From Blautia schinkii DSM 10518 (GTDB taxonomy: Bacteria; Bacillota; Clostridia; Lachnospirales; Lachnospiraceae): a stretch of DNA of 64,000 nt. Below the pieces are notes generated by a model, which worked only from the letters and a program-made list of their open reading frames with translations, searched no databases and was not told the DNA's origin. Below, in pieces: positions 23,588-32,131 of the stretch (its first letter is position 1; the number at the start of each line of letters is the position of its first letter). Location: contig JNKJ01000030.1 in the NCBI GenBank assembly GCA_000702025.1, positions 1 to 64,000 on the forward strand. Reading direction: 5' to 3'. Position numbers and translations under genes: made by a program.

Positions 23588-24937
23588 ATGAAGAGAAACC
23601 GATTCCCCTGGAAGCTTTTCGTGGTTCTGGTCCTGGCGGCGGCCGTGCTGATAGGCGGCCGCATGGCAGGAATCTTCCGGATGGGCGGGACAGGTACGAC
23701 AGACAATACCACTGAGAATGCCGGCGCCGATACGGAGCAGACAGCGGACGGGGAGATAGTTGGAGATATGGAGCCTGAGGGCGGCGAAGACACGTTTGAC
23801 GATGACCAGGGCACCATAGATAAGTTTTTTGATACAGCAAGAAGGTTATTCAACAAGGAACCAAAGGAAGTACAGGAGCTGCGGGAGCAGGAGGTTGCGC
23901 TCACAGACGAGGGCCACCAGGAATACTATTTCCAGCTTCTGGACGATGAGGAACGGCGGACTTACCGCGAGATGCTGGCTGGCATCCGAAGAAGAGATGA
24001 GCAGTTTTATCTGACAATCTCAGATGACAATAAGGTGGACAGGATTTACCATGCGCTACTGAAGGACCACCCGGAGCTATATTGGGTACATAACCGGGAG
24101 CAGGTGTACAAAACCACCTATGCAGGCGGCGACTACTGTATGTTTTCCCCGGGGTATACCTACACGGAGGCAGAGATGGCGGAGATTGAGCAGTCCATGG
24201 AAACCGCCTATCAGGAGGTCCGCGCGCAGATTCCCGAGGGCGCGGGGCAATATGAGATAGTGAAGACGGTTTACACATATCTTATCGACATCGCGGACTA
24301 TGTATCCTCCGAGCACGACCAGAGCATTGCAGGTATCTTTTGGAAAAAAGCGGCCGTGTGCGCGGGATATGCGGGTGCTACCCAGTATCTTCTGGAACGG
24401 CTGGGAATCCCCTGCATCTATGTGGAAGGAAGTGCCAAAGGGAGCCCGGAGGGCCATGCGTGGAACATTGTGCAGATAGATGGACAGTACTACTATGTGG
24501 ACACCACCAACGGCGACCAGCCGGAATTTTTGGAAGGAGATGCTGTGCAGCTTGCGGAGCATAAGACGACCATTTATGATTACCTCTGCCCGTTTCCGGG
24601 TGAATATGAGGAAAACTACACACCATCGCCGGAATTTCCGGTACCGGAATGTACGGCCACGGATAAAAATTTCTATGTGCTCAACCAGGCCTGCTTTGAC
24701 ACCTATGACTGGCAGTCCATCTATGACTTCTGCCAGATGAGACTGGACAACGGAGCGGCTGTTGTACGCTTCAAATTCAGCAGCCAGGAGGCCTTTGACC
24801 AAGCGTACGCGGAATGGATAGCCGGGGAGGAGATCCAGAACGTGGCAAGATACTACATGGATTTGTACGGGCTGCGGCAGGTGGAATACCATTATGGAAT
24901 CCTGGACAATCTGAAAACGATGTATTATATGTTTTAA
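23588..24937 (+). CDS. Membrane-anchored or secreted transglutaminase-like protein
   Basis: A 449-residue protein. One N-terminal membrane segment (KLFVVLVLAAAVLIGGRMAG) precedes an acidic linker. The transglutaminase-like core has Cys258 (AVCAGYAGATQYLLERLGIPC), His290 (GHAWNIVQ) and Asp305 (YYVDTTNGD), the catalytic triad of bacterial transglutaminase-like proteases. A C-terminal domain of about 130 residues is unassigned. Such proteins act outside the membrane, often as peptidases or cell-wall enzymes. GAAAGGAG precedes the ATG. The next gene is 88 bp downstream. Confidence 0.82.
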   Translation: MKRNRFPWKLFVVLVLAAAVLIGGRMAGIFRMGGTGTTDNTTENAGADTEQTADGEIVGDMEPEGGEDTFDDDQGTIDKFFDTARRLFNKEPKEVQELREQEVALTDEGHQEYYFQLLDDEERRTYREMLAGIRRRDEQFYLTISDDNKVDRIYHALLKDHPELYWVHNREQVYKTTYAGGDYCMFSPGYTYTEAEMAEIEQSMETAYQEVRAQIPEGAGQYEIVKTVYTYLIDIADYVSSEHDQSIAGIFWKKAAVCAGYAGATQYLLERLGIPCIYVEGSAKGSPEGHAWNIVQIDGQYYYVDTTNGDQPEFLEGDAVQLAEHKTTIYDYLCPFPGEYEENYTPSPEFPVPECTATDKNFYVLNQACFDTYDWQSIYDFCQMRLDNGAAVVRFKFSSQEAFDQAYAEWIAGEEIQNVARYYMDLYGLRQVEYHYGILDNLKTMYYMF

Positions 24938-25024
24938 CGTATAAGTACAGCGGAAGTTCCATGGGCATACCCACATGTCCAAAACATACCATTATGCCCA
25001 AAACACCGGGCAAAAGGAGGAAAT

Positions 25025-25855
25025 ATGAGTGATATTTTGACACGGATTATGAATATAGCCGAGCGTATCCGCGGGATGCAGGATTTGTCGATGATAGCTA
25101 TGGGATTGTTCGGCGTGCTTCTGATATTCGGCATCATGAACTGTCTGCTGGGCTTTCGCCTTCTGCGGTTTTGGATGATGCTCTTTGGATTCCTGCTGGG
25201 TGCGGGAGCCGGATTTGCGCTGGTATATAGCTCCGGCACCAGTGAGAAATATATATATTTAGCTGCGATGGCAGCCCTGGGGATTATCCTTGCGGTGACG
25301 GCGTTTATGATCTACAAGGCGGGTATCTTTATCCTGGGTGCAGGGATTGGTCTGGCGCTGAGCATTTATCTCCTGCATCCGACCACGTCCTTTATCTTTT
25401 TTGTGTGCATCCTCGTCGGCGTCGGCATAGGAACCTTAGCCATGCGTTATGCCAGAGAGGTGATCATTGTGGGTACCAGCCTTTTGGGCGGCGTGCTGGC
25501 AGGATATTCCCTGGCAAGGCTTGGGAATATGGAGGAAATCCCCTATGGCGTGGGATTCAGCATCGGGTTTGCGATTCTGGGAATGCTCATCCAGTTTGCG
25601 ACGAATAAGCCGCGGGATAATGAGGATGACGAAGAGGATGATTATGACGATGATGACGATGCGGACGAATATTTTAGCGGTAAGTATGAGGATTATGAGA
25701 AACCCTACGAGAAGAAATATGGGAAAAAATATAAGGAAAGCCATAGCCAGGAGGATGACACAGAATACGGCGCAGATTATTGGGACTCCCCCGCGGAAGA
25801 ACATGAGCCAACCCAGGTATATAGAAGAGATGTGCATACAAGAAAAGGAAAATAA
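25025..25855 (+). CDS. Polytopic membrane protein with a highly acidic C-terminal tail
   Basis: A 276-residue protein. Six to seven hydrophobic segments fill residues 20-195 (IAMGLFGVLLIFGIMNCLLG, MMLFGFLLGAGAGFALVY and so on), Gly-rich as in DUF4203/TMEM198-like proteins. The tail is extremely acidic (NEDDEEDDYDDDDDADEY) and then Lys/Tyr/Glu-rich (YEKPYEKKYGKKYKES), so it is likely disordered and cytoplasmic. The function is unknown. AGGAGG precedes the ATG. Probably co-transcribed with the transglutaminase-like gene. Confidence 0.65.
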   Translation: MSDILTRIMNIAERIRGMQDLSMIAMGLFGVLLIFGIMNCLLGFRLLRFWMMLFGFLLGAGAGFALVYSSGTSEKYIYLAAMAALGIILAVTAFMIYKAGIFILGAGIGLALSIYLLHPTTSFIFFVCILVGVGIGTLAMRYAREVIIVGTSLLGGVLAGYSLARLGNMEEIPYGVGFSIGFAILGMLIQFATNKPRDNEDDEEDDYDDDDDADEYFSGKYEDYEKPYEKKYGKKYKESHSQEDDTEYGADYWDSPAEEHEPTQVYRRDVHTRKGK

Positions 25856-25978
25856 TAAGTATGGAATTTACAGCCTTGGAAATTTGTATGCTAATTGTAT
25901 TAAAAGAGAAACAAAATTTTGGTCGTTATATAAATAACGGGCAATTCGGCATTGTTAAACTTAAGAATACATTGACAA

Positions 25979-26006
25979 TTTAGACAATTTGTGATAGGTT
26001 TATACT
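25979..26006 (+). promoter_or_regulatory. Candidate promoter of the type IV pilus locus
   Basis: TATACT at 26001-26006 has TTTAGA at 25979-25984 with a 16-bp spacer. A better -35 hexamer, TTGACA at 25972, is too far from this -10 (23 bp). TAGGTTT/AAACCTA (25995-26001 and 26020-26026) forms a dyad around the expected start. The preceding 25856-25970 stretch is AT-rich and shows no gene. Confidence 0.4.
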
Positions 26007-26039
26007 ATGAAAATAGAACAAACCTACAAATTTACAATT

Positions 26040-26122
26040 TACATACGGCAAAATCGGCGACGGCCGGTGGAGCAAAGATTGTGTCTAAGATAATTTATTT
26101 TAGAACAGGGTTATTGATTTAC
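26040..26122 (+). promoter_or_regulatory. c-di-GMP-I (GEMM)-like riboswitch leader
   Basis: Elements appear in GEMM order: ACGGCAAA, a CGGC-GACG-GCCG hairpin, GGAGCAAAG, GTCTAAG, an AT-rich P3-like stretch, then ACAGGGTTATTG. This parallels the consensus GGCAAAcC / GNRA hairpin / GGGACGCAAAGC / GGuCUAAG / AgCAGGGUUgCCG. The P2 stem is good, but the closing P1 stem is weak, mainly G-U pairs, so it may be a divergent or decayed aptamer. An intrinsic terminator follows within 4 nt. Control of type IV pili by c-di-GMP riboswitches is known in Clostridioides difficile. Confidence 0.55.
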
Positions 26123-26125
26123 TGG

Positions 26126-26162
26126 CTGCATTTGATTGTACATCTATCAAATGCAGTTTTTT
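26126..26162 (+). terminator. Leader terminator upstream of pilB
   Basis: A perfect 11-bp stem CTGCATTTGAT/ATCAAATGCAG with a 9-nt loop, followed by six T residues, ends 43 bp before the pilB start. No gene lies between it and the promoter, so it must be an attenuator whose readthrough is regulated, most simply by the RNA element directly before it. Confidence 0.9.
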
Positions 26163-26205
26163 GGCTAAAGCTTTAACAAAAATGGTAGGAAGGGAGCATA
26201 TACGA

Positions 26206-27900
26206 ATGGCTCTTAGACGTGAAAGAATGCGGCTTGGCGACTTGCTCATCAAGCAGAATGTACTGACAGAGGCAGATTTGCAGAAGGCTCTGGCGAAGCA
26301 GAAGGGAAGCGGCAAGAAGATTGGTGAGGTGCTGGTGGATGAAGGCTTTATCACCGAGGAAATGATTGTGCGTGCGCTCCAGATGCAGCTTGGGCTTAAG
26401 GTCGTCCAGCTTACCGGTGTAAATATTCCTAAAGAGGTACGGAACCTGGTCACTGTGGATTTGCTTAAGAAATACGTGGCGATTCCCTTTGAACTGGATC
26501 CATATAATGCCAATATTCTCCATCTGGCAATGGCTGACCCCATGGATATGGCTGCGATAGATGACATTTCCATTGTGACCAATCTGCAGGTGGAGCCTTA
26601 TATAGCGACGAACCGTGAGATACTTGCAGCAATCGACCGCTGCTACGGTGCGAGCGAGACACTCAATGCAGCCAAGCGTTTTACCCAGGAGCGGGCGCTG
26701 CTTCGTGGAAATATACTGGAGGAAGAAGACGATACGGACGTAAGCGATGCACCTATCGTCCAGCTTGTGCGTTCACTGATTGAGCAGGCTATCCGCCAGA
26801 GAGCTTCCGATATCCATATTGAGGCGCTGGAGAACAATGTGCGGGTCAGATACCGCATCGATGGCGCGCTCTTTGAAAAAATGATGTACGACAATTCGCT
26901 GCTTCCGGCCATTTCCACCCGTATCAAAATCATGGGCGGCATGGACATATCCGAGAAGCGTAAGCCTCAGGACGGCAGAATGACCGTGATGGTGGACCGC
27001 CAGGAATACGATATCCGAATTTCCTCCATCCCCACTGTGCACGGAGAGAAGCTGGTAATGCGACTCTCCTCCAAGCTGAGCCTGACTAAGAATAAAAAAG
27101 AGCTCGGTCTTGCCCAGGATGAGATGGCGAGATTTGACCATATGCTGGCAAGTCCTTACGGAATCATTTTCGTCACAGGCCCTACAGGAAGCGGTAAATC
27201 CACGACTCTGTACACCGCTCTGACAGAATTAAATAAAGAAGCAGTAAATATTGTGACGGTCGAGGACCCGGTTGAGGCAGACATTGAGGGAATTAACCAG
27301 ATTCAGGTAAACAATAAGGTGGACCTTAACTTTGCGTCAGCCCTTCGTTCCATCCTCCGTCAGGACCCGGATATCATTATGATCGGTGAAATCCGTGACC
27401 CGGAGACAGCCTCCATCGCGGTACAGGCTTCCATTACAGGCCATTTGGTGGTATCTACGCTGCATACGAATAACGCGGTGGGTACCCTGAACCGTATGGC
27501 AGATATGGGTGTGGAGAGGTATCTCATCGCGGATTCTGTGGTCGGGGTTATTGCCCAGAGACTTGTGCGTAAGCTCTGCCCCCATTGCCGTGAGAAACGG
27601 CAGGCGACTCTGGAGGAGAAGCGCATCATGAAGCTGCCTGAGGAGAAAGATGCGGAAATCTATCAGCCAGTAGGCTGCGACCTCTGCAACCATACAGGAT
27701 ACTTCGGGCGGACCGGTGTATTTGAGATTATGGAGGTTGACGATGACATCCGCAAGCTCATTGCCGAGAATGCGACGACAGAAGAATTGATCATTGCCGC
27801 CCGCAATAACGGCATGAGAACCTTAAGAGAGAATGGCGTACGTGCCGTACTGGAGGGAACCACCTCCTTTGATGAAATGCTTAAAGCGTCCTATGAATAG
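26206..27900 (+). CDS. pilB: Type IV pilus assembly ATPase PilB
   Basis: The cytoplasmic hexameric ATPase that powers pilus extension. 564 residues. An N-terminal GspE/PilB domain (LGDLLIKQNVLTEADLQKAL) is followed by the secretion ATPase core: Walker A GPTGSGKST near residue 325, the Asp box, Walker B IIMIGEIRD, and the His box GHLVVSTLHTNNA. A tetracysteine zinc motif (CPHC at about 457 and CDLC at about 490) marks the PilB/GspE class. The ATG at 26206 has AGGAAGGGA upstream. A TTG at 26161 is rejected because it lies inside the terminator. Confidence 0.96.
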   Translation: MALRRERMRLGDLLIKQNVLTEADLQKALAKQKGSGKKIGEVLVDEGFITEEMIVRALQMQLGLKVVQLTGVNIPKEVRNLVTVDLLKKYVAIPFELDPYNANILHLAMADPMDMAAIDDISIVTNLQVEPYIATNREILAAIDRCYGASETLNAAKRFTQERALLRGNILEEEDDTDVSDAPIVQLVRSLIEQAIRQRASDIHIEALENNVRVRYRIDGALFEKMMYDNSLLPAISTRIKIMGGMDISEKRKPQDGRMTVMVDRQEYDIRISSIPTVHGEKLVMRLSSKLSLTKNKKELGLAQDEMARFDHMLASPYGIIFVTGPTGSGKSTTLYTALTELNKEAVNIVTVEDPVEADIEGINQIQVNNKVDLNFASALRSILRQDPDIIMIGEIRDPETASIAVQASITGHLVVSTLHTNNAVGTLNRMADMGVERYLIADSVVGVIAQRLVRKLCPHCREKRQATLEEKRIMKLPEEKDAEIYQPVGCDLCNHTGYFGRTGVFEIMEVDDDIRKLIAENATTEELIIAARNNGMRTLRENGVRAVLEGTTSFDEMLKASYE

Positions 27901-27911
27901 GAGACAAAATA

Positions 27912-28979
27912 ATGTATGACTTGAATGAAGTCCTGATACAATCCGAAAAAGCCAAGGCCTCTGATATCCACTTTACCGTAGGCCGTCCGCCAAGCTACCG
28001 CATCGACGGCGTGCTCCATCCCATTGAAGGTGAAAGGCTCACACCGCAGATGCTGGAGGAGCTTTTGATGCCCCTGCTGGATGTGCGGCACAGGGCAGAA
28101 TTGCAGGAGAACGGGCAGACTGACTTCGCCTATGCGATATCAGGCGTGGGACGTTTCCGTGTGAATGTTTTCCGCCAGAGAGGAACACTGGCTTCTGTTA
28201 TGAGAATCCTTCCCTTTAATATACCGGAGCCGGAGACCTTAGGTATACCACAGGGCGTGGTGGATATGACTGCCCGTAAGCGCGGACTGGTGCTGGTGAC
28301 CGGACCTACGGGAAGCGGAAAGTCTACGACACTGGCGTCACTGATCCATGTAATCAATAGGGAGTATCCCTATCACATCATCACCCTGGAGGACCCGATC
28401 GAATACCTCCACCGTCATGATAAATCCATTGTAAACCAGAGAGAAATAGGCAGTGATTCCGGCGATTATGCCCAGGCACTGCGTGCAGCGCTCCGTCAGG
28501 ACCCGGATGTGATTCTGGTGGGAGAGATGAGAGATTTGGAAACCATTTCCACGGCGATCACTGCGGCGGAGACAGGCCATCTTGTTTTTTCTACCCTGCA
28601 TACCATTGGAGCGGACAAGACGATTGACCGTATTATCGATGTTTTCCCGCCGAACCAGCAGCAGCAGGTTCGGATACAGCTTGCCGCGGTTTTGGAATGT
28701 ATTGTTTCGCAGCAGTTGTTGAAGCGTGCGGACGGTAACGGTCGTGTGGCATCGCTGGAGGTATTATTTGCCAATAATGCGGTGCGGAATTTGATACGTG
28801 AAGGGAAAACTTACCAGATTCCTTCTATTATGCAGACCAGCAAGCGCATAGGAATGCAGACGATGGATGATGCGCTTTATGATTTGTATATGCGTAGGAT
28901 GATTACCCCTGAGGATACGGTGACGTATGCGCAGGACCCGGTCGGGATGAATAAAAAAGTTCACTTTGACAGTTTTTGA
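27912..28979 (+). CDS. pilT: Type IV pilus retraction ATPase PilT
   Basis: The hexameric ATPase that depolymerises the pilus and drives twitching. 355 residues. N-terminal PAS-like domain (KASDIHFTVGRPPSYRIDG), Walker A GPTGSGKST near residue 131, Asp box, Walker B VILVGEMRDLETIS, the His box GHLVFSTLHTIGA and the PilT-specific AAVLECIVSQQLL. It starts 11 bp after pilB with GGAG upstream. Its presence means this pilus is expected to retract, unlike non-retracting type II-like systems. Confidence 0.96.
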   Translation: MYDLNEVLIQSEKAKASDIHFTVGRPPSYRIDGVLHPIEGERLTPQMLEELLMPLLDVRHRAELQENGQTDFAYAISGVGRFRVNVFRQRGTLASVMRILPFNIPEPETLGIPQGVVDMTARKRGLVLVTGPTGSGKSTTLASLIHVINREYPYHIITLEDPIEYLHRHDKSIVNQREIGSDSGDYAQALRAALRQDPDVILVGEMRDLETISTAITAAETGHLVFSTLHTIGADKTIDRIIDVFPPNQQQQVRIQLAAVLECIVSQQLLKRADGNGRVASLEVLFANNAVRNLIREGKTYQIPSIMQTSKRIGMQTMDDALYDLYMRRMITPEDTVTYAQDPVGMNKKVHFDSF

Positions 28980-29011
28980 AAAATACTGTAATATAATTGG
29001 TAACAATATTT

Positions 29012-29055
29012 CGAGGGGGCAATCTCAGAGTTGCGAAAGCCCGAATGCCCCCTCG
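29012..29055 (+). other. GC-rich hairpin between pilT and pilC
   Basis: CGAGGGGGCA pairs perfectly with TGCCCCCTCG around a 24-nt loop, 33 nt after the pilT stop. No T run follows, so it is more likely an mRNA-stabilising or processing element than a terminator. The rest of the 275-bp interval is strongly G/T-rich, and no gene was recognised in it. Confidence 0.6.
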
Positions 29056-29254
29056 AGCTCCCCCTGTTGGGCACGCTGGGTTGTGGTGGTTCGAAGGTGT
29101 TGGGGGACGCGGTATATAGTTGAGTGGGTGGGTTTTCTGGAAAAACTACACAAGTGTGGTTGTTTGGATAATTTTTTGTTGGATTAACTGTGATGTAGGA
29201 AAGTGGTTAGTGAGGATTGGGAGCTTGGTGTAGGGTGAAGATATAAGGAAGGGA

Positions 29255-30478
29255 ATGAGGATAATGCCGGGATATTCCTATGTGGCGGTGGATAAGAAGG
29301 GACGGGAGAAGAGGGGGAGTATGGATGCGGCCTCTCGGGAGAAGGTCCTGGAGTTGATTAAGAGTGATGGGCTTGTTCCTGTTTCGGTGAAAGAGCAGGG
29401 GCTTTTGAATAAGGATTTGGACTTTTCGATTGGGAAAAGGGTTAAGCCTAGGGATTTGAGTGTGTTTTGCCGGCAGTTTGTGAGTATTATGCAGGCGGGG
29501 GTTCCTATGAAGGAGGCGCTGCAGATGCTGGGGGAGCAGACAGAGAATAAGATTTTGAAGAAGTCTATTTTGGAGGTTCTTTCCAGTATTGAGAAGGGTA
29601 ATACTTTGGCGGATTCTATGCGTGGTGAGAGTAAGACGTTTCCGCCTATGTTGATCAATATGGTGGAGGCGGGTGAGTCTTCGGGTAATCTGGAGATGGC
29701 TTTTTCCAGGATGGCTGTGCAGTTTGAGAAGGAGTCTAAGCTTAAGGCTACCATCAGGAAAGCTACGATTTATCCGATTGTGCTTGTGTGTGCGGCTATT
29801 GGGGTAATTGCGGTTATGCTTCTGTATGTTATTCCTATCTTTATTGATATGTTTGAGGATATTGACATAGAGATGCCTGCTTTTACTATGGCGGTTATGA
29901 ACGCAAGTAGATGGACAAGCTCGCATTGGTATATCATTGTTGCGGTAATCGTGGCTGTTGTGGCTTTGTACCGGGTGGTTTACCGTACGCAGTCGGGGCG
30001 GCTGGCTATTGATAATGTGAAGATGAAAATGCCTTTGTTTGGAAAGCTGACAGTGAAAACTGCCTGCTCGCAGTTTGCCAGGACAAGCAGTACGCTTCTG
30101 GCGGCTGGTATTCCGATGATTGAGTGTTTGGAGACGGTTTCTAAGATTGTGCGTAATGTGCATTATACGAATGCCTTGATGGCGGCCAGGGAGGAAGTTA
30201 TGAAGGGTATTCCGCTTTCTGAGCCTCTGGAGGCTTCGGGGATTTTTCCGCCTATGGTGTATCATATGGCGGGTATCGGTGAGGAGACTGGTAATATCGA
30301 AGAAATGCTGGAAAAGCTGGCTGATTATTACGACGAAGAGGTGGAAATCACCACACAGAGTGTTCTTGCCGCAATGGAGCCGTTGATTATTGTATTTATG
30401 GCAGTGGTAATCGGAGCATTGGTTATCGCGGTGGTATCACCGATTGGTGCTATGTATAGTGGTTTGGACAATCTGTGA
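29255..30478 (+). CDS. pilC: Type IV pilus inner-membrane platform protein PilC
   Basis: A 407-residue polytopic membrane protein that couples the PilB/PilT motors to pilin assembly. Two T2SSF domains are visible, each with the family motif: FCRQFVSIMQAGVPMKEALQ...VEAGESSGNLEMAF and FARTSSTLLAAGIPMIECLE...GIGEETGNIEEML. Membrane helices lie after each and at the C-terminus. ATGs at 29255 and 29264 are both possible; the second has better spacing from GGAAGGG. The coding strand is strikingly poor in C from about 29080 to 30290, unlike its neighbours. Confidence 0.93.
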   Translation: MRIMPGYSYVAVDKKGREKRGSMDAASREKVLELIKSDGLVPVSVKEQGLLNKDLDFSIGKRVKPRDLSVFCRQFVSIMQAGVPMKEALQMLGEQTENKILKKSILEVLSSIEKGNTLADSMRGESKTFPPMLINMVEAGESSGNLEMAFSRMAVQFEKESKLKATIRKATIYPIVLVCAAIGVIAVMLLYVIPIFIDMFEDIDIEMPAFTMAVMNASRWTSSHWYIIVAVIVAVVALYRVVYRTQSGRLAIDNVKMKMPLFGKLTVKTACSQFARTSSTLLAAGIPMIECLETVSKIVRNVHYTNALMAAREEVMKGIPLSEPLEASGIFPPMVYHMAGIGEETGNIEEMLEKLADYYDEEVEITTQSVLAAMEPLIIVFMAVVIGALVIAVVSPIGAMYSGLDNL

Positions 30479-30526
30479 TGAGCTGATGGTTATGCTTGAT
30501 GCGCTTTTGATGTAGTGTTTATGTGA

Positions 30527-30600
30527 TAATGAGATTATTGAATAATAACATTATTCTAATAATAAGTTTATCCAATAATGAGTTTATTTTATAATGGTTA
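30527..30600 (+). repeat. AT-rich degenerate 16-17-bp tandem repeat
   Basis: Four to five units of the form TAATRAGWTTATYYAA begin at about 30527, 30543, 30560, 30576 and 30592, within the 190-bp gap between pilC and the first prepilin gene. The array has many TTATT/AATAA dyads and could act as a protein-binding or melting region. No open frame was seen. Confidence 0.6.
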
Positions 30601-30668
30601 AACAATGACGGATTTATGAAATATTAAATCCGGCGAAAAAGATTAATAGAGGAAGCGGGGGGATATAC

Positions 30669-31196
30669 TTGAGTGGGCGGAAGGCCCGGGGGCAAGACAA
30701 AGGATTTACTTTTATTGAATTAGTCTTTGTTCTGGCTATTCTGGTTATCCTGATTGGAATTACCGCTCCCAGATATGTGAAGTTCCTGGAGCAGGCGCAG
30801 ATGAGCGCGGATGTCTCCAACATGAGCGATTTGGCAACCGCGGTAAAAGTTGCCACGGTAGATGCGGATTATGTGATTACTGAGGGAAGGTACATATTTA
30901 ACCTGGAATATACAGGCGTAGTGGTCGAGGCATATCAGGGCACTACAAACCTGAAGATGCGCCAGGAGCAGACAGCACCGCTGGAAAAAGCCCTGTCTTC
31001 CTTTTTCAGAGGCTCGTGGGTGATTGACGGCAGTACCCCTAATCCTCAGGCAAGGCGCCGCAGTAAAAGATGGACGGATGAGAGCAGGCCCTCAGAAAAG
31101 GTCCAGCTCATCTGCCAGGTGGACGGCCGTAAAGTGTCCGCCAGTTACTCGCCGGACAGCGTCGTGAAATACGCGGCTGAGGCAAAAATGAAATAG
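30669..31196 (+). CDS. Type IV prepilin 1
   Basis: A 175-residue prepilin starting at TTG 30669 (AGCGGGGGGA upstream). A short leader (about 13 residues, ending DKG) is followed by the class III signal FTFIELVFVLAILVILIGITAPRYVKFLEQAQ, with Gly at -1, Phe at +1 and Glu at +5 as needed by PilD. The globular domain differs from the three pilins after it and carries a basic patch (QARRRSKRW). It lies just after pilC and precedes the major-pilin array. Confidence 0.88.
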   Translation: MSGRKARGQDKGFTFIELVFVLAILVILIGITAPRYVKFLEQAQMSADVSNMSDLATAVKVATVDADYVITEGRYIFNLEYTGVVVEAYQGTTNLKMRQEQTAPLEKALSSFFRGSWVIDGSTPNPQARRRSKRWTDESRPSEKVQLICQVDGRKVSASYSPDSVVKYAAEAKMK

Positions 31197-31340
31197 GATG
31201 ATTCACGGCTTTAAGCATAGGGGAGGCCGCGTTCATCATAGATTAAGAGAAACGTATATTCGTAAAGGGGGAATTTACAAGTTTTTACTAAGTAATATAG
31301 GAAACAAAAAAACTTAATAACGAGTTTATACAGACATAAC

Positions 31341-31390
31341 TCCCTCCCCTCCTGAAAATATCGCAAAAATTTCAGGGGGGGGGGGTGGAG
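31341..31390 (+). promoter_or_regulatory. G11 homopolymer in a hairpin upstream of a pilin gene
   Basis: Eleven consecutive G residues (31375-31385) lie 33-43 nt before the ATG of prepilin 2. The tract forms the 3' arm of a hairpin with the upstream CTCCCTCCCCTCCTGAAA. A run of this length is prone to slipped-strand length change, which would alter the hairpin or the promoter-to-gene distance. The remainder of the 221-bp gap shows no gene. Confidence 0.6.
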
Positions 31391-31417
31391 AATCCAAGTT
31401 TAAGAGAGGTTATTGTT

Positions 31418-31942
31418 ATGAGAAAGAACAAAAACAACAACAAAGGATTCTCACTCGTTGAATTAATCATCGTGATAGCAATCCTTGCAATTTTAGTAGG
31501 CGTATTAGCACCACAATATGTTAAGTATGTGGAGAAATCAAGAAAAGCAGCCGATGTATCTAATGTGGAGAATGTAGTTACTGCCATTAAAGTGACTAGC
31601 TCAGATGAAGATTATGACTTGCCTCAGGGTACTTATACAGTAACTTTGTCAAATGGTGGTATGGTTATTGCAAGTACCGATGCAGCATCTGCATTGACAA
31701 AAAATGAAGGTACTGTTGGTGCATTAACCAGAGCCCTTATAGAGTACATGGGTGTTGATGGGGCAACATTTGAGGCAGGAAAGGCAACTTATACTGGCGT
31801 TAAACTTAAATCTCAGAAGTGGGGAGATGATGGTGGAGCAGCACCTATTGTTGCGACAGCTACTGTTTCTGAGACAGGTGCCGTAAGTGTCAAATATGAA
31901 CCCAAAGCTTTTAATGATTATGCGAGTGTACCCACGACTTAA
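31418..31942 (+). CDS. Type IV prepilin 2 (major-pilin type)
   Basis: 174 residues from ATG 31418 (AGAGAGG upstream). A short leader, MRKNKNNNKG, precedes FSLVELIIVIAILAILVGVLAPQYVKYVEKSRK, a textbook type IV pilin N-terminal helix with Gly-1 and Glu+5. The first 50 mature residues are almost identical to prepilins 3 and 4, while the globular domain is different. A short leader and about 165 mature residues fit a major pilin. A GTG at 31385 could extend it by 11 residues but touches the G tract. Confidence 0.92.
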   Translation: MRKNKNNNKGFSLVELIIVIAILAILVGVLAPQYVKYVEKSRKAADVSNVENVVTAIKVTSSDEDYDLPQGTYTVTLSNGGMVIASTDAASALTKNEGTVGALTRALIEYMGVDGATFEAGKATYTGVKLKSQKWGDDGGAAPIVATATVSETGAVSVKYEPKAFNDYASVPTT

Positions 31943-32088
31943 TCCTAATATATCTTAACATATTAAGCCTATCAATGATGAGAAACAACAGGAGAGTTAT
32001 GTATTCACCGAAAAGTTGAATATATGAGCTTTAGTTTGCCTTTTTAGGCAAATAGTAAACCTGCGTTTTTCGTTTTATTAGCATAATG

Positions 32089-32127
32089 CTATCTCGATGA
32101 TGAAATTTTCAATTAAAAAGGAGATAG
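32089..32127 (+). promoter_or_regulatory. Hairpin that can mask the ribosome binding site of prepilin 3
   Basis: CTATCTC (32089-32095) is complementary to GAGATAG (32121-32127), whose first bases form the Shine-Dalgarno AAGGAG of the next gene. The same arrangement occurs before prepilin 4. A second hairpin, TTTGCC/GGCAAA, lies at about 32035-32053. Confidence 0.6.
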
Positions 32128-32131
32128 AGTT

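Noticed and set aside
26161-26205. Upstream TTG start for pilB
   Set aside because: It lies within the T run of the leader terminator; the ATG at 26206 has a proper ribosome binding site.
29207-30265. 352-residue open frame on the minus strand opposite pilC
   Set aside because: It is a product of the C-poor coding strand, which removes stop codons from the opposite strand. Its protein is all His/Arg/Asn/Leu and lacks a ribosome binding site.
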